A DNA stretch of 64,000 bases, taken from Pseudomonas oleovorans subsp. oleovorans (GTDB lineage Bacteria > Pseudomonadota > Gammaproteobacteria > Pseudomonadales > Pseudomonadaceae). A program made the position numbers and the translations under genes. Under the pieces are notes generated by a model that was not told the origin of the DNA, did not search any database, and worked only from the letters and a program-made list of their open reading frames with translations. The stretch spans positions 1 through 64,000 of the forward strand of contig NZ_NIUB01000005.1 in NCBI RefSeq assembly GCF_002197815.1. The letters are read 5' to 3'. Below are positions 37,332-46,536 of the stretch, piece by piece (within the stretch, counting starts at the first letter, position 1; each line of letters starts with the position of its first letter).

Positions 37332-37953
37332 CCGACACCAAATGATGCTCGCCCCAGCGCGGCAACATGTCCTGGGGGATATTCAGGCAATTGAGGATGC
37401 GCGCGACCACGAAGTCCACCAGATCATCCAGCGTCTGTGGCTGATGATAGAAGCCGGGCGATGCCGGCAGGATGGTCACGCCCAGATTCGACAGCTTGAG
37501 CATGTTTTCCAGGTGGATGCTCGAATACGGCGCCTCGCGCGGCACCAGGATCAATTGGCGGCGTTCCTTTAATGCCACATCGGCGGCGCGTTCGATCAGA
37601 TTGTTGCAGGCGCCGCTGGCAATGGCCGACAGGGTGCCGGTGCTGCACGGCACCACCACCATGGCCGTCGGCGCGCCGGAGCCGGAGGCAGCCGGGGCCA
37701 TCCAGTCTTCCTTGCCGTAAACGCGGATCTGCCCCGGCGCCGCGCCGGTGTACTCGGTGAGGAACTGGGCCATGGATTGCGGCTTGGCCGGCAACGCCAC
37801 GTCGGTCTCGGTAGCCATCACCAACTGCGCAGCCTTGGAGATCAGGAAGTGCACCTCGCGATCCTCCTGCACCAGACAATCGAGCAGGCGCAGGCCGTAT
37901 TGCGCGCCTGAGGCGCCAGTCATCGCCAGGGTTATTCTCTCAGGGCCGCTCAT
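37324..37953 (-). CDS. ubiX: Flavin prenyltransferase UbiX
   Basis: A 209-residue enzyme that makes prenylated FMN, the cofactor of UbiD-type decarboxylases including the ubiquinone-pathway one. Conserved parts: [112 protein letters not shown] in pieces of the usual spacing. The start MSGPERIT at 37953 is preferred to the one eight codons upstream. It lies next to mpl but is separated by a palindromic repeat. Confidence 0.95.
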   Translation of the reverse strand: MSGPERITLAMTGASGAQYGLRLLDCLVQEDREVHFLISKAAQLVMATETDVALPAKPQSMAQFLTEYTGAAPGQIRVYGKEDWMAPAASGSGAPTAMVVVPCSTGTLSAIASGACNNLIERAADVALKERRQLILVPREAPYSSIHLENMLKLSNLGVTILPASPGFYHQPQTLDDLVDFVVARILNCLNIPQDMLPRWGEHHLVSDD

Positions 37954-37962
37954 GGATGCTCC

Positions 37963-38018
37963 GTAGGGCGGGTGCAACCCGCCGGTTCTTGATATGTGGC
38001 GGGTTTCACCCGCCCTAC
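37963..38018. repeat. Palindromic repeat, second GTAGGGCGGGT copy
   Basis: Arms 37963-37983 and 37998-38018 pair with one mismatch. The left arm is identical to that at 35270-35290 for all 21 bases. Lies between ubiX and mpl on the minus strand. Confidence 0.75.
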
Positions 38019-38034
38019 CGCTGGGGTATGCGTT

Positions 38035-39387
38035 TCAGTCCAGAGCCTTGGCCAGCTTGCCATGCAGGCCGCCGAAGCCGCCGTTGCTCATGATCACCAC
38101 CTGGGTGCCGGGGCGCGCCAGGGCCTTCACGCCATCGATGATCGACTCCAGCGAGTCGCACACGCGCGTCGGGTTGCGCGCCTGCGCCACGGTGGCGGCC
38201 AGGTCCCAGCCAAGATTGGGCGGTGCGTACCAGAACACCGCATCGGCCTGTGCAGCGGACTCGGCCAGACCGTCGCGATGGGCGCCGAGCTTCATCGAGT
38301 TGGAGCGTGGCTCGATCACCGCGATCACCTGGGTATCGTCGCCGACACGCTTGCGCAAGCCATCCAGGGTGGTGGCAATGGCAGTCGGGTGGTGGGCGAA
38401 GTCGTCGAAGACGGTCACACCCGCCACCTCGGCGACCTTCTCCATGCGCCGCTTGGCGTTGATGAACTGGCCCAGCGCCTCGATGCCCAGCGCTGGCACC
38501 ACGCCGACATGGCGCGCCGCAGCGAGCACGGCCAGGGCATTGGCGACGTTGTGCTGGCCGGTCAGGTTCCATTGCACCGTGCCCTCGACCTTGCCGTCGA
38601 AACTCACCTCGAAGCGCGAGCCATCGGCGCTGAGCAGGCGCGCCTGCCACTGGCCACCTTCACCGGTGGTCTGCACCGGAGTCCAGCACCCCATCTCGAT
38701 CACTCGCGCCAGCGCGGTTTCGCTAGCCGGATGAATGACCAGACCTTCGCTGGGGATGATGCGTACCAGGTGATGAAACTGCCGCTCGATGGCCGCAAGA
38801 TCCGGGAAGATGTCCGCGTGATCGAACTCCAGGTTATTCAGAATCGCTGTACGCGGGCGGTAGTGGACGAACTTGCTGCGCTTGTCGAAGAAGGCGCTGT
38901 CGTACTCGTCGGCCTCGACCACGAAGAACGGCGTGCCGCCCAGGCGCGCGGAAATACCGAAATTCTGCGGCACGCCGCCGATCAGAAAGCCCGGGCTCAT
39001 GCCGGCATGTTCCAGCACCCAGGCCAGCATGCTGGAACTGCTGGTCTTGCCGTGGGTACCAGCGACCGCCAACACCCAGCGCCCCTGCAGCACGTGATCG
39101 GCCAGCCACTGCGGGCCGGAAACGTAGGGCAACCCCTTATTCAGCACATATTCCACCGCCGGGTTGCCACGGCTCATGGCATTGCCCACCACCACCAGAT
39201 CCGGCGCCGGCTGCAGGTGCGCCGGATCAAAGCCCTGCATCAGCTCGATGCCCTGGGCTTCCAACTGAGTGCTCATGGGCGGGTAAACGTTGGCATCGGA
39301 GCCAGTGACGCGATGGCCGAGCTCTTTGGCCAGAACAGCCAGCGACCCCATGAAAGTGCCGCAGATGCCGAGAATATGGATGTGCAT
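38035..39387 (-). CDS. mpl: UDP-N-acetylmuramate:murein tripeptide ligase Mpl
   Basis: A 450-residue Mur-ligase family enzyme that joins recycled L-Ala-gamma-D-Glu-meso-diaminopimelate tripeptide to UDP-MurNAc. The N-terminus MHIHILGICGTFMGSLAVLAKELGHRVTGSD, P-loop VAGTHGKTSSSSMLAWVLEHAG and central VVEADEYDSAFFDKRSKFVHYRP are diagnostic of Mpl rather than MurC. The C-terminal DDFAHHPTAIATTL is also typical. Single gene flanked by a repeat and the GNAT gene. Confidence 0.96.
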   Translation of the reverse strand: MHIHILGICGTFMGSLAVLAKELGHRVTGSDANVYPPMSTQLEAQGIELMQGFDPAHLQPAPDLVVVGNAMSRGNPAVEYVLNKGLPYVSGPQWLADHVLQGRWVLAVAGTHGKTSSSSMLAWVLEHAGMSPGFLIGGVPQNFGISARLGGTPFFVVEADEYDSAFFDKRSKFVHYRPRTAILNNLEFDHADIFPDLAAIERQFHHLVRIIPSEGLVIHPASETALARVIEMGCWTPVQTTGEGGQWQARLLSADGSRFEVSFDGKVEGTVQWNLTGQHNVANALAVLAAARHVGVVPALGIEALGQFINAKRRMEKVAEVAGVTVFDDFAHHPTAIATTLDGLRKRVGDDTQVIAVIEPRSNSMKLGAHRDGLAESAAQADAVFWYAPPNLGWDLAATVAQARNPTRVCDSLESIIDGVKALARPGTQVVIMSNGGFGGLHGKLAKALD

Positions 39388-39636
39388 TGATGACCTCTGA
39401 ACACGCCCTACGCATAGGGCTTAAAGCGATGGCGGCAGGTTAGCACAGCACCCGCCAGGCGACTGCTGCGCCCAGTTCAGACAGATGCACCAATACCAAG
39501 TTGCTCCACAGCCAGAAAATCAAACGCTTGCTTGGATTGCGCATTCAACTGGCTTTGAGGCAGCATCGACTGACCCGCTGGCACAACAGCTGCATCGCCA
39601 CTCCTGCCCCACTACAGAGAGAAGCCGAGGCCCACC

Positions 39637-40092
39637 ATGCGCATCGTCCAAGCCACCCTGGAGCACCTGGACCTGTTGACCCCGCTGTTCGTCAAATACC
39701 GCGAGTTCTATAACGAGCTGCCCTACCCCGAGTCGTCACGCAAGTTCCTCGAGAAGCGCCTGCGCCGCAAGGAGTCGGTGATCTACCTGGCCCTGGCCGA
39801 CGATGAAGACAAGCTGCTCGGCTTCTGCCAGCTCTACCCCAGCTTCTCCTCGCTTTCGCTCAAGCGCGTGTGGATTCTCAACGACATCTACGTCGCCGAG
39901 GATGCTCGCCGCCAACTGGTTGCCGACCGCCTGCTGCACACCGCCAAGCACATGGCCAAGGAAACCAACGCCGTGCGCATGCGCGTGGCCACCAGCCGCG
40001 ACAACGAGGTGGCGCAGAAGGTCTACGAGTCCATCGGCTTCGTCGAGGACGAACAGTTCAAGAACTACGTACTGCCGATCAACTCCGATTGA
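39637..40092 (+). CDS. GNAT-family N-acetyltransferase
   Basis: A 151-residue GCN5-related acetyltransferase. The core is IYLALADDEDKLLGFCQLYPSFSSLSLKRVWILNDIYVAEDARRQLVADRLLHTAKHMAKE, with the acetyl-CoA loop modified (RRQLVADRLL) compared with the usual Q/RxxGxG/A, and the C-terminal RVATSRDNEVAQKVYESIGFVED. The substrate is unknown. A REP-free upstream gap of about 250 bp separates it from mpl. Confidence 0.88.
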   Translation: MRIVQATLEHLDLLTPLFVKYREFYNELPYPESSRKFLEKRLRRKESVIYLALADDEDKLLGFCQLYPSFSSLSLKRVWILNDIYVAEDARRQLVADRLLHTAKHMAKETNAVRMRVATSRDNEVAQKVYESIGFVEDEQFKNYVLPINSD

Positions 40093-40119
40093 TCGCCTCG
40101 CAGGCGCAGCGGCTGCCCG

Positions 40120-41703
40120 TCAGCCACCAAGACTGAGCAGCAGCCCCAACAGCAACGACAGCGTGCCCAGACCCAACACAGCCAGGCGTGCCATCTGCAA
40201 GGGTGCCCGCCTTAGCGCCTGACTGCGACGCGCCTGCAAGGGCTGCTGCAATGCCAGCTGAAATTCCGATAGCGCCTCGAAACGTGCCTGTGGCTGCGGC
40301 GCCAGGGCGCGGGCCAGCACGCCATCCCAGCCTTGCGGCACATGCACGGTAAAGGTCGCCAGAGGCACGTAGCAGTGTCCAGGCTTGACGTCGCTGCGCG
40401 CCGCTTCCGGCCATTGCCCCGACATCAGCCAGTACATCAGCGCCGCCAGGGCGAACTGATCGGCACGACCATCCAGTGCACGGCCGCTGCGCAGTTCCGG
40501 CGCCAGCGGCACAGCCTGCTCAGGCACAGGCTGACGCGCTACACCGGGCAGGATCGCAGCTGCGCCAGGCAGAAACAGCACCCTCCCGTCATCACCGAGC
40601 AGAATCTGCCTGGGGTTTAGCCAAAGCCCCTGCATGCCACGGCGCTGCAACGAACGCACGGCTGCGATCAGTTGCGTCACCACCCCCATCAGCGTCTGTG
40701 TATCCGGCGCACCATGGGCGGCCACCCAATCGAACAGATTGCGCATGCCGCGGGGCGGCTTGGCCAGGACCAGATACGCGTGACTGCGCGCCTGATGCGG
40801 CGACAACACCTGCGGCAACGCCTGCTGCGGACTGCGCCGCAACGCCCACTCACGCTGCCAGAAGGCTTCGCCTGCATCTTCCTCGGCGAACCAGAGCACG
40901 GCTTCCCGTCCGGACTCGTCACGCCCGACATACAAACGCCCAGGCGGCCCATAAGGACATTGACGCAACAGCGTCCAACCATCGAGCTGCTGGCCGCAGG
41001 CCATCTGCGCCAGCGCCAGGCGCGGCGCAGCGGACCGCGCCGGCGTCAGGCACTGGGTTTCCCCCACGCCGAGCAGCACTGCAGCGCCGGGGGCCTGCAA
41101 CAACGGCTGCAACCGCTCGCACAAGCCATCCTGCGCCTGGATACATAGCCCTTGCAGATCACTCACATCGAGCAGCGGTTGCGGCGCCAGTAGCAGATGC
41201 TCGCCACGGCTGGGCAACAGATTGTGCTGAACCAGCGCCAGCTCTGCCTGGACGCCGAGAGCCTGCCCCTCACGACCTGCCAGAATCTGCAAGACACCTT
41301 TGTGCGCACGCGCCAGGCCGACACTGCCCGCCTGCAGAAACTGCAACTCATCGCCCTGCATCAGCAGCACACCGGCATGTAAGTCGGCGACGCCCTGCCC
41401 GGCCTGCAGCCGGCGAAACAACTGGAGATTCAGTGCGGCCAGTACCTGGCGCGCCGCCTGGGTTTCACTCCAGCCCTCAGGCGTACAGCGAAAATCGGCG
41501 AACAGGGCGTCCAGATGACGCTCCAGGCTTTGCACCACATCGGGGCAGTGGCGCGCCCAAAGCAACACGACCAGCAGCAACGGCGGACGCTGCTGGCGAC
41601 CGGCCAGCCACATCGCCCGAGCCCGCGCGGCCTGGTGCGGCAAGTCCAGTCCGGTGCCGGACGCCAGCGTGATGCCCGGGTGTTCCAGCAGTTGCAGCGC
41701 CAT
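40120..41703 (-). CDS. Degenerate PP2C-phosphatase / Ser-Thr kinase fusion (pseudo-enzyme)
   Basis: A 527-residue protein aligned by layout with Pseudomonas bifunctional serine/threonine kinase-phosphatases: PP2C-like N-terminal half (about 1-235), kinase-like second half (about 240-495) and a C-terminal membrane helix (LAVLGLGTLSLLLGLLLSL). However, the active sites are gone. There is no metal-binding DGMGGH-type motif in the phosphatase half; the kinase half has GLWLNPRQILL in place of HRDxKxxN and FLPG in place of DFG, and no clear VAIK lysine (EAVLWFAEE). The frame is open and of full length, so it is a conserved-looking pseudo-enzyme, not a broken gene; a scaffold role is possible. Confidence 0.75.
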   Translation of the reverse strand: MALQLLEHPGITLASGTGLDLPHQAARARAMWLAGRQQRPPLLLVVLLWARHCPDVVQSLERHLDALFADFRCTPEGWSETQAARQVLAALNLQLFRRLQAGQGVADLHAGVLLMQGDELQFLQAGSVGLARAHKGVLQILAGREGQALGVQAELALVQHNLLPSRGEHLLLAPQPLLDVSDLQGLCIQAQDGLCERLQPLLQAPGAAVLLGVGETQCLTPARSAAPRLALAQMACGQQLDGWTLLRQCPYGPPGRLYVGRDESGREAVLWFAEEDAGEAFWQREWALRRSPQQALPQVLSPHQARSHAYLVLAKPPRGMRNLFDWVAAHGAPDTQTLMGVVTQLIAAVRSLQRRGMQGLWLNPRQILLGDDGRVLFLPGAAAILPGVARQPVPEQAVPLAPELRSGRALDGRADQFALAALMYWLMSGQWPEAARSDVKPGHCYVPLATFTVHVPQGWDGVLARALAPQPQARFEALSEFQLALQQPLQARRSQALRRAPLQMARLAVLGLGTLSLLLGLLLSLGG

Positions 41704-41817
41704 GCTCAGCCCTCCTGCTGCAGCGAAGCTGCAAGAGGCTTTGCAGCCTTTATGCCGACTTGTGGCGAGCGCCTGGCACCCTTATGGTGGCCGGGTCTTC
41801 TCAATGAGCCCGCATGC

Positions 41818-42645
41818 ATGTGGTCCTTCAAGGCCTGGCGCCGTCGTCGCACCCTCGCAAACAACCCTGTCGATCCGGCCCACTGGGCCGAAGTACGCAG
41901 ACGCCTGCCGATTCTCGATGGCCTCGACGAGCGCGAAGAGCAGCAGTTGCGCGAGCGCGCCGTGCTGTTTCTGCATGACAAGCACCTGACTGCCCTACCA
42001 GGGCTGGCGCTCGGCCCGGTCGAGCACCTGCTGCTGGCCGCCCAGGCGCAGTTGCCACTGCTGCACCTGGGCGATCTGGACTGGTACCGGGGTTTTCACG
42101 AAATCGTCCTCTACCCGGATGACTTCGTGAGCCCACAGCGCCACCGCGACGCCAGCGGTATCGAACACGAATGGGACGACGCACGCAGCGGCGAAGCCTG
42201 GCAGCAAGGCCCGGTGATCCTCGCCTGGCCCGGTGTCGAGGCCAGCGGTGGCTGGGAGGGCTACAACCTGGTGATCCACGAACTGGCGCACAAGCTGGAC
42301 ATGCTCGAAGGCGGCGCCAATGGCCTGCCGCCGCTGCACCGCGACATGCGTGTGCAGGACTGGGCCAAGGCCATGCAGAGCGCCTATGACGCACTGAACG
42401 CCGAGCTGGACGCCAATCCCGAGGCGGAAACCGCCATTGACCCGTACGCGGCCGAAGATCCGGCGGAATTCTTCGCCGTGACCAGCGAATACTTCTTCAG
42501 CGCACCGGATCTGCTGGCGGATGCCTTTCCGGACGTCTACCAGCAGCTGTCCTTGTTCTACCGCCAGGACAGCCTGGCGCGATTGCGACGGCTGCAGGCG
42601 GAACACCCCGACTACAAGGCGGTCGAAAACGCGACCAATGGCTGA
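41818..42645 (+). CDS. mtfA: MtfA zinc-dependent peptidase family protein
   Basis: A 275-residue M90-family protein like E. coli MtfA, a zinc peptidase that binds the repressor Mlc. The metal motif is HELAHKLDM (HExxH) inside YNLVIHELAHKLDMLEGGANGLPPL, and the downstream FFAVTSEYFF provides the third ligand region. The start at 41818 (MWSFKAWRRRRTLANN) gives the normal length; there is a long in-frame extension antisense to the pseudokinase that is not credible. Divergent from the pseudo-enzyme gene. Confidence 0.92.
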   Translation: MWSFKAWRRRRTLANNPVDPAHWAEVRRRLPILDGLDEREEQQLRERAVLFLHDKHLTALPGLALGPVEHLLLAAQAQLPLLHLGDLDWYRGFHEIVLYPDDFVSPQRHRDASGIEHEWDDARSGEAWQQGPVILAWPGVEASGGWEGYNLVIHELAHKLDMLEGGANGLPPLHRDMRVQDWAKAMQSAYDALNAELDANPEAETAIDPYAAEDPAEFFAVTSEYFFSAPDLLADAFPDVYQQLSLFYRQDSLARLRRLQAEHPDYKAVENATNG

Positions 42646-42723
42646 GTAGGCTGCCGTAGTAACGCATTGCGAATACGCCTATAATGCGCCCCACTTTTTT
42701 GGCCATCCCTGGGAGTTTCCCCC

Positions 42724-43251
42724 ATGAGCTACAGCAAGATCCCGGCTGGTAAAGACCTGCCGAACGACATCTACGTTGCCATCGAAATCCCGGCCAACCA
42801 CGCGCCGATCAAATACGAAATCGACCACGACAGCGATTGCCTGATGGTCGATCGTTTCATGGCCACCCCGATGTTCTACCCGGCCAACTACGGCTTCATC
42901 CCGCACACCCTGGCTGACGACGGCGACCCCCTCGACGTGCTGGTCGTGACCCCTTATCCGGTCGCGCCGGGTTCGGTGATCCGCGCCCGTCCGGTCGGCG
43001 TACTGCACATGAGCGACGAAGCCGGCGGCGATGCCAAGCTGGTTGCCGTTCCACACGACAAACTGACCGTTCTATACAAAGACGTTCAGGAATACACCGA
43101 TCTGCCCGCGCTGTTGATCGAGCAGATCAAGCACTTCTTCGAGAACTACAAGGATCTGGAGAAGGGCAAGTGGGTCAAGGTAGAAGGCTGGGGCGGCGCT
43201 GAAGAAGCCCGCGGCCTGATCAACAAGGCAGTCGCGGCTTACCAAAAATAA
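42724..43251 (+). CDS. ppa: Inorganic pyrophosphatase
   Basis: A 175-residue family I pyrophosphatase, cytoplasmic, which hydrolyses pyrophosphate and drives biosynthesis. Conserved stretches: [61 protein letters not shown] with the three metal-binding aspartates, and a C-terminal [16 protein letters not shown]. The codon use is strongly biased, as for a highly expressed gene. A strong intrinsic terminator follows. Confidence 0.98.
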   Translation: MSYSKIPAGKDLPNDIYVAIEIPANHAPIKYEIDHDSDCLMVDRFMATPMFYPANYGFIPHTLADDGDPLDVLVVTPYPVAPGSVIRARPVGVLHMSDEAGGDAKLVAVPHDKLTVLYKDVQEYTDLPALLIEQIKHFFENYKDLEKGKWVKVEGWGGAEEARGLINKAVAAYQK

Positions 43252-43267
43252 GTCCTGACCACCTCCG

Positions 43268-43294
43268 AAAAGCCGGTCACAAGCCGGCTTTTTT
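43268..43294 (+). terminator. Intrinsic terminator of ppa
   Basis: AAAAGCCGG (43268-43276) pairs with CCGGCTTTT (43284-43292), 7-nt loop, followed by further T bases. Seventeen bases after the ppa stop codon. Confidence 0.9.
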
Positions 43295-43352
43295 ATTGCC
43301 CGAAGAAATCCAGCAAGATCCTACAGCCCTAGAAAATACGCGCCTTACAGCT

Positions 43353-43405
43353 TAGGGTCTGTTGCCGTTTCGCGCACGGCCGCGTCGAAACGGCAACAGA
43401 CCCTA
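43353..43405. repeat. Perfect 20-bp inverted repeat after ppa
   Basis: Arms 43353-43372 (TAGGGTCTGTTGCCGTTTCG) and 43386-43405 are perfectly complementary around a 13-nt loop. It marks the left side of the accessory patch. Possibilities are a MITE-like or IS-end remnant, or a second terminator; there is no T-run. Confidence 0.65.
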
Positions 43406-43504
43406 GCATCCGTCCCAAGACATCCCGTAGCCATCCATAAAATCAGCAACCAAGGTGTGGGTCAGAGTGTGGGTTGAGGGGGTGTGTTGGAGTAGGAGCG
43501 AGTA

Positions 43505-44305
43505 ATAGGCAAGCTGACCAGCAAGACCGTGGAGTCGATAGCCAAGGCTGCAACGCCAGGAAAAACCAATGATGGCGATGGCCTGTACTTCCAGGTATCC
43601 AAGAGCGGCGACACCAGCTGGATCTTCCGTTACAAGCTGGATGGCCGCAGCCGCGAAATGGGGCTAGGCCCCTTCCCTGCCGTCACACTCGGCCAAGCCC
43701 GGCAGTTGGCCGCCGACCAACGCAAGCTCCTCGCCTCCGGAAGCGACCCACTGGCAACCCGCGACGCGGCAAAGGAAGCCAAGCGCGAGGCCGAACGCCA
43801 GGCCGCAGCACGTCGCACGACTTTCGAGGATCTCGCTCGCGAATACCAACAGGCACATGGCGGCAGTTGGTCTGAGAAGTGGCGGAAAGGCTGGCTACGC
43901 AAGTTGGAGCTCTACGCCTTCCCGACTATGGGCAAGCTGTCGGCTGACATCATCAGCACCGAGCATGTGCTTGCTGCGTTGCAACCCATCTGGGTAACCA
44001 AAACCCGCACTGCTGATGAAGTCAGGGGCCAGATCGAGCAAATACTGGATGCAGCCAAGGCTCGGCGCTTACGCGAGGGGGACAATCCTGCCCGCTGGCG
44101 CGGACATTTGGACAACTTGCTGAGTAAGGCAGAGAAGAAGAAGGCCAGGCAGCGCCAGCACTTTCCAGCACTGCAATGGAAAGACACTCCGAAGCTGATA
44201 GCCGATCTGCTCAACATCGATACACGTGACGCCATCGCAACCAGACTGCTGATTCTGACCGGCGCTCGTTACCACATGATCCAACACTCAATGGCCCGAG
44301 TTTGA
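43505..44305 (+). pseudogene. Truncated P4-type tyrosine integrase
   Basis: The frame encodes the N-terminal DUF4102 domain (GDGLYFQVSKSGDTSWIFRYKLDGRSREMGLGPFPAVTLGQAR) and the core-binding domain of a P4-type integrase. It stops inside the catalytic domain just after LLILTGAR, before any active-site residue beyond that. A shifted frame continues WPEFDLEAGWA, the expected next integrase segment, so a frameshift lies near 44265-44290. The expected start would be ATA at 43505 (IGKLTSKTVESIAKA), so the initiation codon may also be lost; GTG at 43529 is the next choice. Not functional as a recombinase. Confidence 0.8.
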
Positions 44306-44418
44306 CCTCGAAGCAGGCTGGGCAAAGTTCTGCACAAGCCAGCCATGACGCCGCAAGAGGATATCCGCAGCATCTACAACTACACTGAAACCAACCTCCA
44401 ACACGACACTCAATGGCC
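44284..44418. repeat. 13-bp direct repeats flanking integrase debris
   Basis: ACACTCAATGGCC occurs at 44284-44296 and again at 44406-44418, 122 bp apart, around the break in the integrase. It looks like a duplication or deletion scar. The stretch 44306-44489 otherwise holds only integrase-like debris and no gene. Confidence 0.5.
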
Positions 44419-44489
44419 GTTTTCATTGTGACTATGGCGCTGGGGTGACGGGGTGATTTGACGCAGCGCGGGAGTATCTGCTCTATGTC

Positions 44490-45578
44490 ATGCCAATCAG
44501 CTATATGACACTCACCACGCAACGTCACTATCGGTACGCTCCAATGGATCAGATTCTCTCTTTGCTGTCGGAAACCATCCCCAAGGCGCAAACGCTGGAG
44601 CAACTGGCGCGCCCTTTGTTGTCGCTGCTTAACCAGTTCACCGGCATGGAGTCGACCTACCTGACCACTATCGACACCGAACAGGGCGTGCAACGCGTCG
44701 AGTTTGCACGCAATGCGGGCGCAATGATCATCCCGGAGGGGCTGGTCGTACCCTGGGCCGATACCCTGTGCAAGCGAGCCCTTGAAGAGAACCGTCTTTA
44801 CTCAGACAACGTTGCCGAGTGCTGGGGCGACTCCGACGCAGCCAAGGCTCTGGGCATCAAGACCTATCTGAGCGCACCAATCAGATCGCAGGATGGCCGC
44901 GTCCTGGGCACCGTCTGCGCGGCAAGCTCGGCTCAGGTAGCCCGTCCAGCCGATGTGGAGCCGTTGCTTGCTCTGCTGTCGGGCTTGCTAGGTTACGCCC
45001 TGGAACGCGAGCTATTGGTCGCACAACTTCAGGCCGCCAACAGCGAACTTGGCCGGCTAGCGCTGACCGACCCGCTGACTGGACTCGCCAATCGGCGCGG
45101 CATCATGCGTGACCTTGTACAGCTGTTCGCCTTGGCTCAGCGCGACAGCAAGTATGTGCTCGTTGCCGTCATCGACTTGGATGGATTCAAACTGATCAAC
45201 GACTGCTACGGCCACCAGGCGGGTGATCAGTTTCTGCTTGGTATCGCCACTGAGCTGAAGCGCAACCTTAGAGCCAGCGACATGGTCGGCCGGATCGGAG
45301 GAGACGAGTTCATCGTCATCGCCCTGGGTAATGCCCTCCAGCGCCCTGCCCCTGCGCAAGAGCTCCGGGATGCAGCAGCGCTAATGCAGGCCCGTCTGAG
45401 CAAGGCCACTGTTGGCCAGTATGACCTGGGTAACGGCCTGCCTCCCTATGAGTATCAGGGTGCGAGCGTTGGGGTAGTGGCGGTGATGCCTGATGGCACC
45501 ACCGCTGAAGAGGCCATCAGGCTGGCGGACAACGAGATGTATCAGGTCAAGCAACAACGCAAACAACAAAGGTCATAG
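44490..45578 (+). CDS. GAF-GGDEF diguanylate cyclase
   Basis: A 362-residue protein with a GAF domain (about residues 35-180: MESTYLTTIDTEQGVQRVEFARNAG ... LGIKTYLSAPIRSQDGRVLGTVCAAS) and a GGDEF domain (about 190-355). The active site GGDEF is intact (MVGRIGGDEFIVIA), and an RxxD inhibitory site (RASD) stands five residues before the RIGGDEF segment core, so it can probably make cyclic di-GMP under product control. No membrane segment. The start is uncertain: homologues fit MDQILSLLSE at 44544 better than 44490, but neither has a good ribosome binding site. It is the only clearly intact larger gene in the patch. Confidence 0.86.
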   Translation: MPISYMTLTTQRHYRYAPMDQILSLLSETIPKAQTLEQLARPLLSLLNQFTGMESTYLTTIDTEQGVQRVEFARNAGAMIIPEGLVVPWADTLCKRALEENRLYSDNVAECWGDSDAAKALGIKTYLSAPIRSQDGRVLGTVCAASSAQVARPADVEPLLALLSGLLGYALERELLVAQLQAANSELGRLALTDPLTGLANRRGIMRDLVQLFALAQRDSKYVLVAVIDLDGFKLINDCYGHQAGDQFLLGIATELKRNLRASDMVGRIGGDEFIVIALGNALQRPAPAQELRDAAALMQARLSKATVGQYDLGNGLPPYEYQGASVGVVAVMPDGTTAEEAIRLADNEMYQVKQQRKQQRS

Positions 45579-45696
45579 CGCAATTACCGGCCGCTGCCCT
45601 GAACAGCCAGCACCACGAAGTGGACCTGATCTAGCGCAGAAACAGCAGGGTTGAAGTGATGGTGTGCCGCCTAGGCTTGTGGTGCTGCCAACCAGG

Positions 45697-46522
45697 CTAG
45701 AAGCGTGCAGACGCTAACAAGCTAATGCCGCATCGTCCGATTGATGCGAGAAATTCAGTAATCACTGCCAGCACTGTTTCTGGGTGCTCGCGGTATGGTA
45801 CATGCCCACAATCCCGCAGAATCCGCAGCTCAGTGGGGCAGGATGCCAAAGCACAGATGCGCTCGGCATGCTGTCGTGAACCATACTCATCATGATCACC
45901 ATGCAGAGCAAGCAGCGGGCAGCCGACCTTGGCCAGCTGCTTATCCAGGTTCCACTGGCTAAAGGCATCCGATAACCAGGTGTCGACCCAGGCTCGTAAT
46001 ACCCATTCGGCTTTTTCGGCGTGATAGCGCTGCAGCCTCTCTAACTGCTCAGGCATCGCAAATTGCCGCTCCGCGACACGAATTCCATCCAACGTCATGC
46101 TGTCTACGAAGGCTTGCGCGGATACGGTGATCAGCCCCCCGGCAGGCCTCCGCATAAGCTGCCGCACAGGCGACCGCCATGCCACCACCGACGCTATGGC
46201 CCAGCAGCACGAACTGGCTCAGGCCGAGCTGTAGGTAAAGTGCGCGAAAACTACCATGAGCCTCATCCCCGACAAAGCTCGGTGGCAGTTGCCCCGAATG
46301 AGCCGAAGAGCGCCCAAAGCCTAACCTGTCGTAAGCGATCACACGGCGTCCACTGGCCTGCGCCAAGTGCAGCGGAAAATCTCGCCACAAGGCCACGCAG
46401 CCCAGCGAGTCGTGCAGCAGCACGATAGGAGCGCCAAGCTCCTCAGATGGGCTCCAGCTCTGGGCAAAGAGTTGTCCGTGGGCAGTTTCGATCCAGTGTT
46501 GGCAGGTAGATATCTTCTGCAT
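45697..46522 (-). pseudogene. Alpha/beta hydrolase, single-base frameshift
   Basis: Read from 46522, the first part gives a normal alpha/beta hydrolase N-terminus (PIVLLHDSLGCVALWRDFPLHLAQASGRRVIAYDRLGFGRS and the nucleophile elbow LLGHSVGGGMA). At 46135-46140 there is a run of six G on the coding strand. Dropping one G joins YAEACRG to LITVSAQAFVDSMTLDGIRVAE in the other frame, which continues to a normal C-terminus with the acid and histidine regions (LALHGDHDEYGS, DCGHVPYREHPE). The two frames together make a full hydrolase of about 275 residues. It may be a true mutation, a phase-variable tract or an assembly error. The start overlaps the thioesterase gene end. Confidence 0.82.
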
Positions 46523-46536
46523 GTAGCCGCACTCCA

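Noticed and set aside
41515-41817. MtfA with a 101-residue N-terminal extension
   Set aside because: The extension is antisense to the start of the pseudo-enzyme gene and has no family match; MWSFKAWRRRR is the usual start.
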